DNA from: Pseudomonas chlororaphis
GTDB taxonomy: Bacteria > Pseudomonadota > Gammaproteobacteria > Pseudomonadales > Pseudomonadaceae
NCBI RefSeq assembly: GCF_003731765.1
Contig: NZ_MOAL01000003.1
Location: 620,001 to 684,000, forward strand
Length of the DNA stretch: 64,000 bases
Direction: 5' to 3'
Of the stretch, positions 19,551 to 27,904 are shown piece by piece; position 1 is the stretch's first letter, and each line of letters begins with the position of its first letter. The translations under genes and the position numbers were made by a program. Below the pieces are notes generated by a model. That model saw nothing but the letters and a program-made list of their open reading frames with translations. It made no database searches and was not told the origin of the DNA.

Positions 19551-20258
19551 TTACTTGATGCCGGAGGATGGGGCGTCGGCCACTGCTGCGACCTGGGCGT
19601 TTTTCAGCGGGCCCTTGAGGGCTTGTGCCCGGGCCTGGGCCTGACTGAATTGTTCGGGGCTCAGGCCGGCACTGCTGACCACGGCGGCGGCCTGTTCCCA
19701 GTTGTCCTGATACAGCAGCAGGGTCACCAGGTTGAGTGCCGGCAGCGTGTCGCCCTGCTTGAGCTCGATGGCGGTGAGGAACTGGAAGCGGGCGTCATCG
19801 AGGCGCAGTTGGTTGAGGTAGACCACGCCGAGGTCGTTGCGGACCTTTTCGTCGGTGGGCGCCAGGCTTGCGGCGCGCTGCAGGTGGGCCTGGGCCTGGC
19901 CGTTGTCGCCCCGGGCGGCGGCCAGTTGCCCCAGGCCGTGTTCGCCTTCGGCCGCCAGGCACGAGCCCAGCAGGCTGCGGTACAGGGGTTCGGCTTCGCT
20001 GCGCCCCAGCAGGCGATAGACCCGGGCCTTGCGCAGGCGCACCTCGCTGAGGTTGTCCGGCAGGCTTTCCAGGTTGGCCAGGCTGGCGTGCAGTTTGCCC
20101 TGGTTGGCCAGGTCGTCGGCCAGGCTCATCGACAGTCCCTGTTCGGCCCCCAGCGGGGTGCAACTGCTGGACGAGCTCAAGGCCGACCAGGGCATCTGGC
20201 CGTTGTTGGCGCATCCGGCGAGCAACATCAGGCTTGCAGCGGCAATCATGGCTTTCAT
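19551..20258 (-). CDS. tadD: TadD pilus assembly lipoprotein (TPR)
   Basis: This 235-residue protein has a lipoprotein signal (SLMLLAGC) and TPR-like repeats, clearest at EHGLGQLAAARGDNGQAQAHL, split across two helices, and at NDLGVVYLNQLRLDDARFQF. TadD is thought to act as a pilotin-like lipoprotein for the RcpA secretin. AGGG precedes the ATG at 20258. It lies 10 bp after tadC in the same operon. Confidence 0.86.
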   Translation of the reverse strand: MKAMIAAASLMLLAGCANNGQMPWSALSSSSSCTPLGAEQGLSMSLADDLANQGKLHASLANLESLPDNLSEVRLRKARVYRLLGRSEAEPLYRSLLGSCLAAEGEHGLGQLAAARGDNGQAQAHLQRAASLAPTDEKVRNDLGVVYLNQLRLDDARFQFLTAIELKQGDTLPALNLVTLLLYQDNWEQAAAVVSSAGLSPEQFSQAQARAQALKGPLKNAQVAAVADAPSSGIK

Positions 20259-20268
20259 TAGCGTCCCT

Positions 20269-21153
20269 CTAATAAGCAAAGGCCCGGGCGATGGCGGTGA
20301 AGCCCGGGCCGGCCAATACGATCAACAAGGCGGGAAAGAGAAACAGCATCATCACCACCGACATCTTGGCCGACATTTTCGAAATGTATTCCTGCAGGCG
20401 GGTCAGGCGCCGGTCGTCGAGCAGTTGCTTGAGCGTCTGCAGCGACTTCATTGCCCCCCCGCCCTGTTGAATCAGTTGCTGGAGAATCACGCAGGTGTCG
20501 GTGAACTCGTCCACGGCCAGCAGTTGCGCGGTGTTGTTCAGTTCCTGGCCCAGTTCCAGCCCGGAGTCCACCCGGGTCAGGATCAGGCGCAGTTCCAGGG
20601 TCAACTGCGGCAACAGTTTCTGCGCCTCGTTGCCCAGCACACGCAGCGCCTGTTCCACCGCCATGCCCGACTCGAAGAGGATGCGCAGCAGGGGAATGAA
20701 GGTGGAAATCTCAACGGCAATCGCGTTTTGTCGACGCTGGACGCCATACGCCAGGGCCCGTTTGGGCAGCAAATAACCGACGCCGGCCGCCAGCAAGGGG
20801 GCGATCCAGCGGTTTTCGGCATAGGGGAAGGCCACGCTCTGGACAAACAGCACCACGCCAACCAGCACCACCGGTGTGCCGATCTGCAGCGCGGCGAACA
20901 ACGAGCGTTGCTGGGCCCGGCGCCAGCCGAGGCGATTGAGCAGGGTCAGGGTTTCGCTGTCGATGCTCACCGAGCGCTGGCCAAAGCGGCTTTCCCCCAG
21001 CGCCCGCAGCCAACTGCCCAGGCGGTTGTCACGGGTCATGTGGCCTTGCAGGCGCTGGGTGATCTGGCGTTTGCGCTGGCGCTGCTCCACCAGGTTGCCG
21101 CCGATCAGCAACAGGGCTCCGAGTAGCAGCAAGACACTGGCCACGATAAACAT
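20269..21153 (-). CDS. tadC: TadC inner-membrane platform protein
   Basis: This 294-residue T2SF-domain protein has an N-terminal transmembrane segment (VASVLLLLGALLLIGG), two central helices, a cytoplasmic helical domain (STFIPLLRILFESGMAVEQ) and a C-terminal helix (MLFLFPALLIVLAGPG). It pairs with TadB as the platform on which ATPase TadA acts to assemble Flp pili. It follows tadB by 1 bp. Confidence 0.9.
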   Translation of the reverse strand: MFIVASVLLLLGALLLIGGNLVEQRQRKRQITQRLQGHMTRDNRLGSWLRALGESRFGQRSVSIDSETLTLLNRLGWRRAQQRSLFAALQIGTPVVLVGVVLFVQSVAFPYAENRWIAPLLAAGVGYLLPKRALAYGVQRRQNAIAVEISTFIPLLRILFESGMAVEQALRVLGNEAQKLLPQLTLELRLILTRVDSGLELGQELNNTAQLLAVDEFTDTCVILQQLIQQGGGAMKSLQTLKQLLDDRRLTRLQEYISKMSAKMSVVMMLFLFPALLIVLAGPGFTAIARAFAY

Positions 21154-21154
21154 C

Positions 21155-22039
21155 TCAGACGCTCCGCAACATGCGCCACAGCGCCAGGCAGCCGAAAATT
21201 TGCAGGAGCACGGCGATGATCAGCATGGTCTGGCCGCTGGGGTCGCGCCACATGCCCAGCATGTAACCGGGGTTGGTGAGCATGAAATACGCCACCAGCA
21301 ACAGCGGCAGGCTGCCCAGGACCCAAGCGGTCATGCGGGTTTCCCCGGTCATCGCGCTCAACTGCCGGGCCCCTTGTTCCCGTTCGCGAATCAGCTTGAT
21401 CAGGTTCTCCAGCAACTCGCTGGCATTGCCGCCATAGCGATGGTTGACCTTCAAGCCCAGGGCGAACATGCGCAGTTCGTCCTGTTCGTAGAGTTCGGCG
21501 AAGTCCTGCACCGCGTCGGGCAGGTTGACCCCCAGTTGCACGTTGCGCTGAATCCGGCCCATGGCCTGTTTCAGCGGATCACTGCTGGCCTCGATACCGC
21601 CCAGGACGGCATCGGCCAGGGTCCGGCCGGACTTCAGGCTGCGCACGCTGTGGTCGAGCAACTGCGGCAGTTGCTCGATCATGCGCTTGAGTCGGCGTTG
21701 ATACCGCCAGGCCACGTACAGCCGCAGCAGCAGGGGTGGCAGCAGCAGGCAGCCAAGCAGGCCGGGCCAACTGGCAAGGACGAAACCCAAGAGGACAAGC
21801 AGGGCCCAAAGGGCCAGCCACAGCCCCAGGCGCTCGGTAGGCTGGCCCAGGCCGGCTCGCAAGAAGGCCCGCTCCAGGCCGTTCCAGGAGGTTTTCTGCG
21901 GGGCCAGGTCCGGTTGCCCTTCGGCCAGGCGGCTTAGCACCCGCTCGGTGTTGGTCTTGCGCAGGCCGTTGTAGAACAGCCACAACGAGAGCCCAAGCAG
22001 GATCAGGCACATCAGGGCCAACAGCACAGGAGCGAGCAT
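21155..22039 (-). CDS. tadB: TadB inner-membrane platform protein
   Basis: This 294-residue T2SF-domain protein starts at MLAPVLLALMCLILLGLSL. It has two more central helices (LWALLVLLGFVLASWPG and following) and the family motif IEQLPQLLDHSVRSLKSGRTL. A C-terminal helix (QTMLIIAVLLQIFGCLALW) follows. An earlier in-frame ATG lies inside the tadA coding region and lacks a ribosome site. Operon neighbours are tadA and tadC. Confidence 0.9.
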   Translation of the reverse strand: MLAPVLLALMCLILLGLSLWLFYNGLRKTNTERVLSRLAEGQPDLAPQKTSWNGLERAFLRAGLGQPTERLGLWLALWALLVLLGFVLASWPGLLGCLLLPPLLLRLYVAWRYQRRLKRMIEQLPQLLDHSVRSLKSGRTLADAVLGGIEASSDPLKQAMGRIQRNVQLGVNLPDAVQDFAELYEQDELRMFALGLKVNHRYGGNASELLENLIKLIREREQGARQLSAMTGETRMTAWVLGSLPLLLVAYFMLTNPGYMLGMWRDPSGQTMLIIAVLLQIFGCLALWRMLRSV

Positions 22040-22055
22040 CGCGGACCTCGCAGTG

Positions 22056-23330
22056 TCAGTTGTGGGCCAGGCCGCTGTCGCGGCGCAGCTTGTCACCTGC
22101 CGGGTTGATCGCCTCGCGCACGAAGCCGAAGCCGGTGCGCCGATCAAGGCGGAACAGGGTGTTGGTGACATAGACGTCGTCGCGCACCCCGACCACTTCC
22201 ACCACTTCGCTGACGCAGCGACGGCCGTCGGGCATGCGGGTCAGTTGGATCACCACATCCAGCGCGGCACAGATCATTTGCCGCAGGGTGCGTTCGGCCA
22301 CCTGGCGCCCGGTCAGGCCCACCAGGGTTTCCAGGCGCAGTAGGGCGTCCTGGGCGTTGTTGGCGTGCACCGTGCTCATGGAACCGTCGTGACCGGTGTT
22401 CATGGCGGTCAGCACATCGAGCACTTCCACGCCGCGGATTTCACCGAGGATGATCCGGTCCGGGCGCATCCGCAGGGCGTTGCGGATCAGGTCGCTGGCC
22501 TTGACCTCGCCATGCCCCTCGGCATTGGGCGGCCGGGTTTCCAGGCGCACCACGTGGGGGTGGCCGAGTTGCAGTTCGGCCACGTCCTCGATGGTCACCA
22601 GGCGTTCATGGGGGTTGATCAGTTGGCTGAGAATGTTCAGCAAGGTGGTCTTGCCGGTGCCGGTGCCGCCGCTGATCAGGATGTTGCAGCGCTTGCCCAC
22701 GGCTTCCTGAATGAATTCGAAGATCTGCAGGTCGATGGTTTGCATGGCCATCAGGTCGCTGCTTTTGAGCATGTCCTTGCGGAATTTACGAATCGACAGG
22801 CATGGGCCATCCAGGGCCACCGGCGGAATGATTGCGTTGACCCGGCTGCCATCGGGCAGGCGCGCATCGACCATCGGCGAGGACTCGTCCAGGCGCCGGC
22901 CCAGCGGCGCGAGAATCCGCTGGATTACCCGTTCCACATGATGGGCATCGATAAACCGCAGGTCGCTCTGGTGCAACACGCCTTCGCGTTCGACAAACAC
23001 CCGGTGCGGGCCGTTGACCAGAATCTCGGTCACCGCCGGGTCGCGCAGCAGCACTTCCAGGGGGCCGAAGCCGGTGAGCTCGTCGACGATTTCCTCGGCC
23101 AGGCGCTCCATCTCATAGCGGGAAATTGCCAGGTGCATGCGGGCGATGTATTCCGCGACCTTGTCGGTGACGAACTGCGACAGGTTCTGCCGCGAACTCT
23201 CCAGCAGGTTTTTCCCCGACTCTTCGATGGCGTCGATGATGTAGCGGTGCAGCACCAGTTTCAGGCCTTCGTGGTCGGTGTTGCCCGTCGGGCCACGGGG
23301 CGCAGCGCCAAAGAGTTTTTCGCTGGTCAT
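22056..23330 (-). CDS. tadA: TadA/CpaF pilus assembly ATPase
   Basis: This 424-residue secretion ATPase has Walker [10 protein letters not shown] (about 221-229), an Asp box IEDVAELQL, Walker [13 protein letters not shown] and the HANN His box ([11 protein letters not shown]). It hexamerises at the inner membrane and powers Flp pilus extension. Its start overlaps the tadZ stop (23327-23330), implying coupling. Confidence 0.94.
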   Translation of the reverse strand: MTSEKLFGAAPRGPTGNTDHEGLKLVLHRYIIDAIEESGKNLLESSRQNLSQFVTDKVAEYIARMHLAISRYEMERLAEEIVDELTGFGPLEVLLRDPAVTEILVNGPHRVFVEREGVLHQSDLRFIDAHHVERVIQRILAPLGRRLDESSPMVDARLPDGSRVNAIIPPVALDGPCLSIRKFRKDMLKSSDLMAMQTIDLQIFEFIQEAVGKRCNILISGGTGTGKTTLLNILSQLINPHERLVTIEDVAELQLGHPHVVRLETRPPNAEGHGEVKASDLIRNALRMRPDRIILGEIRGVEVLDVLTAMNTGHDGSMSTVHANNAQDALLRLETLVGLTGRQVAERTLRQMICAALDVVIQLTRMPDGRRCVSEVVEVVGVRDDVYVTNTLFRLDRRTGFGFVREAINPAGDKLRRDSGLAHN

Positions 23331-24514
23331 TTGCTTCCCCTGAACAGGTCGAGCCAGCCGGCCTTGGGTTTGGGCAGGCCTTCGGAGCGTTTGGCCAGGC
23401 GTTCACCCAAGGTTCGCAGGCTCTGGCTCAGGGCCTCGCGGGGGGCCAGTTCGAACAGGCTGATGCCCTGGTTCTTGGCGTTCAGGCGCAGTTCCGGGCT
23501 GAAGGCCAGGATGGCGATCACCTCCAGGCCAAAGGTCTTGCCCAGGGTTTCGGCGTCGGGCGCGGCATTGCGCAGGTAGTGGTCCACCAGTAGGCGGGCG
23601 TGGTCCAGCTTCATGCCTTTTTCCCGCCACAGGTTGAGCACCGCCAGGTTGCGCCGGCAATCGAGCACGCTCTGGTCGGTGCGCCACAGCAACTTGTCGC
23701 AATGGCTGACGAAGGTGCGCAGGGCTTCGCTGTCCGGTTGCCCGGCGAGGTTCACCACGATGTGCTGGAAGTGCTGGCGCAAGGCGCTGAGCAACATGTA
23801 CAGCTCGGCGGCGCTGGTGTGCTCCAGGGCATCGTCATTGTTGGCGTAGGCGAGGATACGCAGCCCGGCCTCGGCGCTGGTGAAGGCGCTGTCGATCAGG
23901 GTCGAGTCCAGGCGGCGCAGGTGGCGCAGGGCATCGCCGAAGTGGAACGAGCTTTCCAGCCCCAGCAGCGCCAAGCTGTCGCCCCGGGGCAGGCCCAGGT
24001 CGAGGAGCAGGGTTTGTTGCCCGCTCTTTTGCACCACCAGCGCCAAATGGCTGGCCAGCAGCGCGCCGTCGCCGTCGCCCTGGGTGCCGTAAAGCACGGT
24101 CAGGCCACCCAGTTGGGTGTTGGGCGCCACGGGCGGCAGGCGCTTGCTCAAGCGGCGTACCAGGCCGGCGACTTCACTGGAGCGCGAACCATAGGCGACG
24201 AAATCCCGGGCCCCGGCACGCATGGCGTTGAGCACCAGTTGGTTGTCCATGCCGTCACCCAGGGCGACGATGGCCAGCATTGGCTTGGCCTCCAGCACTC
24301 CTTCGATCAGGGCCGCCTGGGCCACCACGTTTTCCCGGTCCAGGCCGATGAACACCAGGTTGGCGAAGGTCACGTCCACCAGCGCCAGCAGTTCATCGAG
24401 GCTGCCCCCGGCACCGACCACCTGGCCCAGCGGCGCAAGGGCGCCCTGCAACCACTCAAGGTCCGTGTTGTTGCGGGTGATGGCCAGGAAGGTCTGGCTC
24501 AGGCTCTGGCTCAT
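23327..24514 (-). CDS. tadZ: TadZ/CpaE-like localisation protein
   Basis: This 395-residue protein has an atypical receiver-like N-terminus (about 1-125) and a MinD/ParA-like domain (about 130-370; LTVLYGTQGDGDGALLAS, LLLDLGLPRGD). The P-loop is degenerate: GTQGDGDGAL has no signature lysine pair of MinD/ParA proteins. TadZ proteins direct the polar localisation of Tad machinery. It overlaps rcpA (24511-24514) and tadA by 4 bp each. Confidence 0.87.
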   Translation of the reverse strand: MSQSLSQTFLAITRNNTDLEWLQGALAPLGQVVGAGGSLDELLALVDVTFANLVFIGLDRENVVAQAALIEGVLEAKPMLAIVALGDGMDNQLVLNAMRAGARDFVAYGSRSSEVAGLVRRLSKRLPPVAPNTQLGGLTVLYGTQGDGDGALLASHLALVVQKSGQQTLLLDLGLPRGDSLALLGLESSFHFGDALRHLRRLDSTLIDSAFTSAEAGLRILAYANNDDALEHTSAAELYMLLSALRQHFQHIVVNLAGQPDSEALRTFVSHCDKLLWRTDQSVLDCRRNLAVLNLWREKGMKLDHARLLVDHYLRNAAPDAETLGKTFGLEVIAILAFSPELRLNAKNQGISLFELAPREALSQSLRTLGERLAKRSEGLPKPKAGWLDLFRGSK

Positions 24515-25752
24515 TGCGATAGCCCACTGCGTTTGTCGAAGTTGCCGTTTTCAAGGAAGAACATGCGATAGAAATTCGGGTCGTAGTTGCGCAGCCGCTC
24601 ACCCGGCAGCGACGGTAATTGGGCGTCGGCGGCCAGGGGCTGAACCAGATGCGGTGTCACCACCATCAGCAGTTCCCGTTCTTCGCGGTTGATGGTCGAG
24701 TCGCGAAAGAACGCGCCAATCACCGGAATGTCGCCCAGCCCGGGAAACTTGTTGACCTGGGAGCCGTTGCGGGTGCTGATCAAGCCGCTGATGACGAAGC
24801 TTTCACCATCGGCCAGGGCGATGCTGGTGTCGGTGCGGCGCACGGTCAGGGCCGGGACCACGCTCCCGGCGATGTTCACGCCGTTGCTGTAGTCCAGCTC
24901 GCTGACCTCCGGGGCCACCTTCAGGGTGATGCGGTTGCGGTCGATGATGGTCGGGGTCAGGGTCAGGCGGATACCGAACTCCTTGTATTCGATGGTGACG
25001 CTGTCGCTGCCGGCGCTGGGCACCGGGATGGGAATTTCACCGCCGGCCAGGAAGCTTGCGCTCTGCCCGCTGAGGGTGACCAAGCTGGGGCGCGCCAGGG
25101 TGTAGGCGAAGCCGCTGCCTTCCAGGGCGTTGATCAGTGTCAGCACCCGGCCGTTGCCAAAACCCAGGTTGAAGCCGGTGTTCTCCAGGGGGATGTTGGT
25201 TCGTAGCCCGCCGAAGGTCGGCGCAGTGCCGCCGGTGGCGGGGGCGGTGCCCGGGGAGCCGAACAGGAAGTTGTGGCCACGGCCGAAAATCGAGGTGCTG
25301 GCTTCCTTGAGTTTGGTGCGGCTGACCTCGACGAAACGAATGTCGGTCTGCACTTGGCTCGGCAGGCTCAGGTCCTGGGACGCGGGCCGTGCGGCGGCGG
25401 TCAGGGCCGCCGTGGCCTTGCCCTGGACGAACACCATGCTTTGCCGCGGGCTGCTGGAGCAGGCGGTCCAGACCATCAGGCTGGTGGCGCCCGGCGCCAT
25501 GCCCGTGAGCAGAAAGGCTTTGTTGCCATTGGGGTGGACGTCGGCAATCTTCGGGTCGCCCACTGCCAGGCGGGTGATGGCCACCGGGGATTGCAGTTCT
25601 TGTTGCAGGCCTTCGCCGACCTCCATCACGGCCGGCAATGGACCCAGGCCCGAGCAGCCCGCTGCAGGTGCCGCAAGTGCCAGGCTCACAGGCAATGGGG
25701 CGCACAGCAGCATCAGCAGGGCATTGAACAGCGGCACGGAACGACTGCGCAT
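24511..25752 (-). CDS. rcpA: RcpA/CpaC outer-membrane secretin of the Flp pilus
   Basis: This 413-residue protein has a Sec signal peptide (LLMLLCAPLPVSLALA), an N-terminal RcpA/CpaC domain (VGDPKIADVHPNGNKAFLLT) and a C-terminal secretin domain (about 140-385; LVTLSGQSASFLAGGEIPIP, FGIRLTLTPTI, KFPGLGDIPVIGAFF). It forms the outer-membrane pore for the pilus. It sits in the tad operon between rcpC and tadZ. Confidence 0.92.
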   Translation of the reverse strand: MRSRSVPLFNALLMLLCAPLPVSLALAAPAAGCSGLGPLPAVMEVGEGLQQELQSPVAITRLAVGDPKIADVHPNGNKAFLLTGMAPGATSLMVWTACSSSPRQSMVFVQGKATAALTAAARPASQDLSLPSQVQTDIRFVEVSRTKLKEASTSIFGRGHNFLFGSPGTAPATGGTAPTFGGLRTNIPLENTGFNLGFGNGRVLTLINALEGSGFAYTLARPSLVTLSGQSASFLAGGEIPIPVPSAGSDSVTIEYKEFGIRLTLTPTIIDRNRITLKVAPEVSELDYSNGVNIAGSVVPALTVRRTDTSIALADGESFVISGLISTRNGSQVNKFPGLGDIPVIGAFFRDSTINREERELLMVVTPHLVQPLAADAQLPSLPGERLRNYDPNFYRMFFLENGNFDKRSGLSQ

Positions 25753-25772
25753 GTAGAGGCATCCTTGCTCAA

Positions 25773-26711
25773 TCAGGGAGTTTGTTGGGTGACTTGGTTG
25801 CCCCGTATGACTTCGATCGCGGCTCGTGATCCGGTGCCTGGCGTGGCCGGGCTTCTGGGGGCGCTGCCGAGGGCCAGCTGGGTGAACTGGAACAACTGGC
25901 TGTTCGCGGCGTCCAGGTGCAGAGGGGCGTCTTGATCCCCGGCCCAGTAACGGGCCAGGCGTTGTTCTTCGCTGCTGCGCACGGCCAGGCGCAGGGTGCC
26001 GACCTGGGTGGCGAGCATCATCCGGCTCAACAGTTGTTCGGGCACTGCCAGGACCACGGTGCGCGCGCTGATCCGGCGTTGGTCCTGCTTGAGTTTTTCA
26101 TCGGTGCTGAGGGCCGGGGATGCCGGTTTGCCGTCATTGGTCAGGCCCAGTTGCTCGCCCACCGCCAGCACGCGCATGGCGGGTACGGCGATCTGTGCTG
26201 ATTGCTGTGGGTTGGCGGCTTCCTGGCGCAGGAACAGCAGGACATCGACGTAATCCCCGGGGCTCAGTTGCCCGGCAGCGCCGATCACTTCGTCCACGGC
26301 CACCGCCAGTGCCCGCTCGTCCGGGTGAATCATGCGTGCCAGGGCGCCGCCGGATTCAAAGCTCTCGTCACTCAACCAGGTGCCGGCGCTCAGGTGTCGC
26401 CACGGGGTGCGGCCAACGGCCTGGTCAATGCTGTTCAGGCTGCCGGCTGGCGCGGTAAGGAGTTTTTCCAGGGTCAGGTCGGCGGCGCTGAGGGCGACGA
26501 AGGGCGGCACGTCACGGGTCAGTACCACCACCGATTGGCGGGTCTGGTCTTGGGCGCTGGCGGTGGTTTCGGCAATCACTGTGGTGACGACGGGTGCGGG
26601 TGCGGGCGCCGGTTCTGCCGGTTGGCGACTCAACACCAAGCCCCAGTAACCAAAGAACACTGCGCCGATGAGCAGTAAGCCGGCCAAACCCATGGTAATG
26701 CGACTGTTCAT
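25773..26711 (-). CDS. rcpC: RcpC/CpaB pilus assembly protein
   Basis: This 312-residue protein has one N-terminal transmembrane segment (MGLAGLLLIGAVFFGYWGL) and an SAF/CpaB domain (VVLTRDVPPFVALSAADLTL; MIHPDERALAVAVDEVIGAA; GDYVDVLLF). It is first in the rcpC-rcpA-tadZABCD-DUF3613 operon. It starts at ATG 26711 with GGGAGAG upstream. CpaB/RcpC family proteins sit in the periplasm or outer membrane and support secretin function. Confidence 0.9.
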   Translation of the reverse strand: MNSRITMGLAGLLLIGAVFFGYWGLVLSRQPAEPAPAPAPVVTTVIAETTASAQDQTRQSVVVLTRDVPPFVALSAADLTLEKLLTAPAGSLNSIDQAVGRTPWRHLSAGTWLSDESFESGGALARMIHPDERALAVAVDEVIGAAGQLSPGDYVDVLLFLRQEAANPQQSAQIAVPAMRVLAVGEQLGLTNDGKPASPALSTDEKLKQDQRRISARTVVLAVPEQLLSRMMLATQVGTLRLAVRSSEEQRLARYWAGDQDAPLHLDAANSQLFQFTQLALGSAPRSPATPGTGSRAAIEVIRGNQVTQQTP

Positions 26712-27041
26712 GAAGGCTCTCCCTTTCCCGCGGCACTGCAAAAGCCCACACTTCCAAACGAGTTGTTTTCTCAAACAGGCAGCGCTGAACATTCAACTAT
26801 TTCGCTATTGGAAGGTAGTCCAGCTAGGACAAAACGCCATTACTCCTGGAAAAATAACCAACGAAAGTCATATAGATGCGTCTGCAATGGGTTTTTTTGA
26901 CGCCAACATTCCAACTAATACTTAATCATTAATCGTTTCTTACAGTTGAAGGAGCCCTGTTTGTTGTCAATGCTCTGGTGGCACCGAGGAATCATGTCGC
27001 GGTGGCGTTACATCGGCATTGTTGCCGCAAGGAGAAGTGCA
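26712..27041. promoter_or_regulatory. Divergent promoter region between rcpC and flp
   Basis: This 330-bp region is distinctly AT-richer than its surroundings around 26780-26940. It must hold both the flp and the rcpC operon promoters and is the natural place for PprB binding. It includes TTAATCATTA at 26922-26931, which recurs in the promoter region of the repeat lipoprotein. A possible 85-codon ORF across it overlaps the rcpC start and has no recognisable features. Confidence 0.6.
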
Positions 27042-27248
27042 ATGATTCTTCAATACCTGCTGCTTAAAACCCGCCTGTTCTTCAACCGTACCGAAGGTGC
27101 TTCGGCAATCGAATATGCGATTGTGGTGGCTATGGTCGCCGTGGTCGTCGTGGCCTTTGTCACACCGATGGGAGATCGGGTACTGGCCATCTTCAACAAT
27201 ATCCTGACCAGCCTGAATGGCACCGCCGTGGTTCGGCCAACGCCTTGA
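27042..27248 (+). CDS. flp: Flp type IVb pilin
   Basis: This 68-residue prepilin has the leader MILQYLLLKTRLFFNRTEG and cleavage after Gly19. The mature protein begins ASAIEYAIVVAMVAVVVVAF, with the Flp hallmarks Glu5-Tyr6 in the hydrophobic segment. AAGGAGAAG lies about 7 bp before the ATG. It is the structural subunit of the Tad pilus, made as a separate short transcript divergent from the assembly operon. Confidence 0.93.
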   Translation: MILQYLLLKTRLFFNRTEGASAIEYAIVVAMVAVVVVAFVTPMGDRVLAIFNNILTSLNGTAVVRPTP

Positions 27249-27303
27249 ATCTGTTTGAACTGTCGTCTCTGAACCTCGCTGTATGGCCACTCAGGTATTC
27301 CAC

Positions 27304-27717
27304 ATGAGCACCTCTTCATCTCCACGCCAGCAACTTCTTCTCGTGGACGATGAAGAGGACGCCCTGATGGAACTCGCCGAGTTGCTCGAAGGCGAAGACT
27401 TTTGCTGTTTCACCGCCACCTCGGTGAAGCAGGCCCTGGAATTGCTCACCCGCCACCCGGACATTGCCTTGGTCATTACCGACTTGCGCATGCCGGAGGA
27501 AAGTGGTTTGTCGTTGATCAAACGCCTGCGTGAACACACCTCGCGCCAACACCTTCCGGTCATCGTGACCTCCGGGCACGCCGACATGGATGATGTCAGT
27601 GACTTGTTGCGCCTGCAGGTCCTGGATCTGTTTCGCAAGCCCATCTATCACCTGCGCTTGCTGGAAACCCTCAACAACCTGTTTCCCCAGCCGAGGCTGC
27701 ACATCGTCAGCCCTTGA
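27304..27717 (+). CDS. Receiver-only response regulator downstream of flp
   Basis: This 137-residue protein is a single CheY-like receiver: VDDEE acidic pocket, phospho-acceptor Asp60 (VITDLRMP), VTSGH, and a KPI lysine (LFRKPIY). There is no output domain. The start is uncertain: ATG 27304 fits the receiver best, while ATG 27283 would add seven residues; neither has a strong ribosome site. It lies 55 bp after flp and before a terminator, so it may share the flp transcript. I do not recall an equivalent in the P. aeruginosa locus. Confidence 0.82.
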   Translation: MSTSSSPRQQLLLVDDEEDALMELAELLEGEDFCCFTATSVKQALELLTRHPDIALVITDLRMPEESGLSLIKRLREHTSRQHLPVIVTSGHADMDDVSDLLRLQVLDLFRKPIYHLRLLETLNNLFPQPRLHIVSP

Positions 27718-27760
27718 AGGCGCTCGCGTCTCTCAACGGTTTCACCTGGATGGACCCACG

Positions 27761-27788
27761 ACGCCTCGCTGACCGCGGGGCGTTTTTG
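27761..27788 (+). terminator. Intrinsic terminator after flp and the receiver gene
   Basis: ACGCCTCGC pairs with GCGGGGCGT (one G-U pair) around a short loop and is followed by TTTTTG. It is 43 bp after the receiver stop. Confidence 0.8.
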
Positions 27789-27870
27789 TTGGCGAGGAAC
27801 GGGGCAGCGGCGGTTGAACGGGTGGTTTTTATCGACGCCGGGTCCCGCCGAGTGCCGTGCATCGCCCCAT

Positions 27871-27894
27871 AAAAAACCGCCCGAGGGCGGTTTT
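27871..27894 (-). terminator. Intrinsic terminator of the TpsB gene
   Basis: AAAACCGCCC pairs with GGGCGGTTTT around GA. Read on the minus strand the stem is followed by a T6 run, immediately after the TpsB stop. It may work in both directions. Confidence 0.85.
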
Positions 27895-27904
27895 CATGAG
27901 GGGC

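Noticed and set aside
26668..26925. 85-codon plus-strand frame upstream of flp
   Set aside because: It overlaps the rcpC start and the AT-rich promoter and has no recognisable feature.
26976..26995. TGGCAC-containing sequence upstream of flp as a sigma-54 promoter
   Set aside because: The -12 half (TTGC) is missing at the required spacing.
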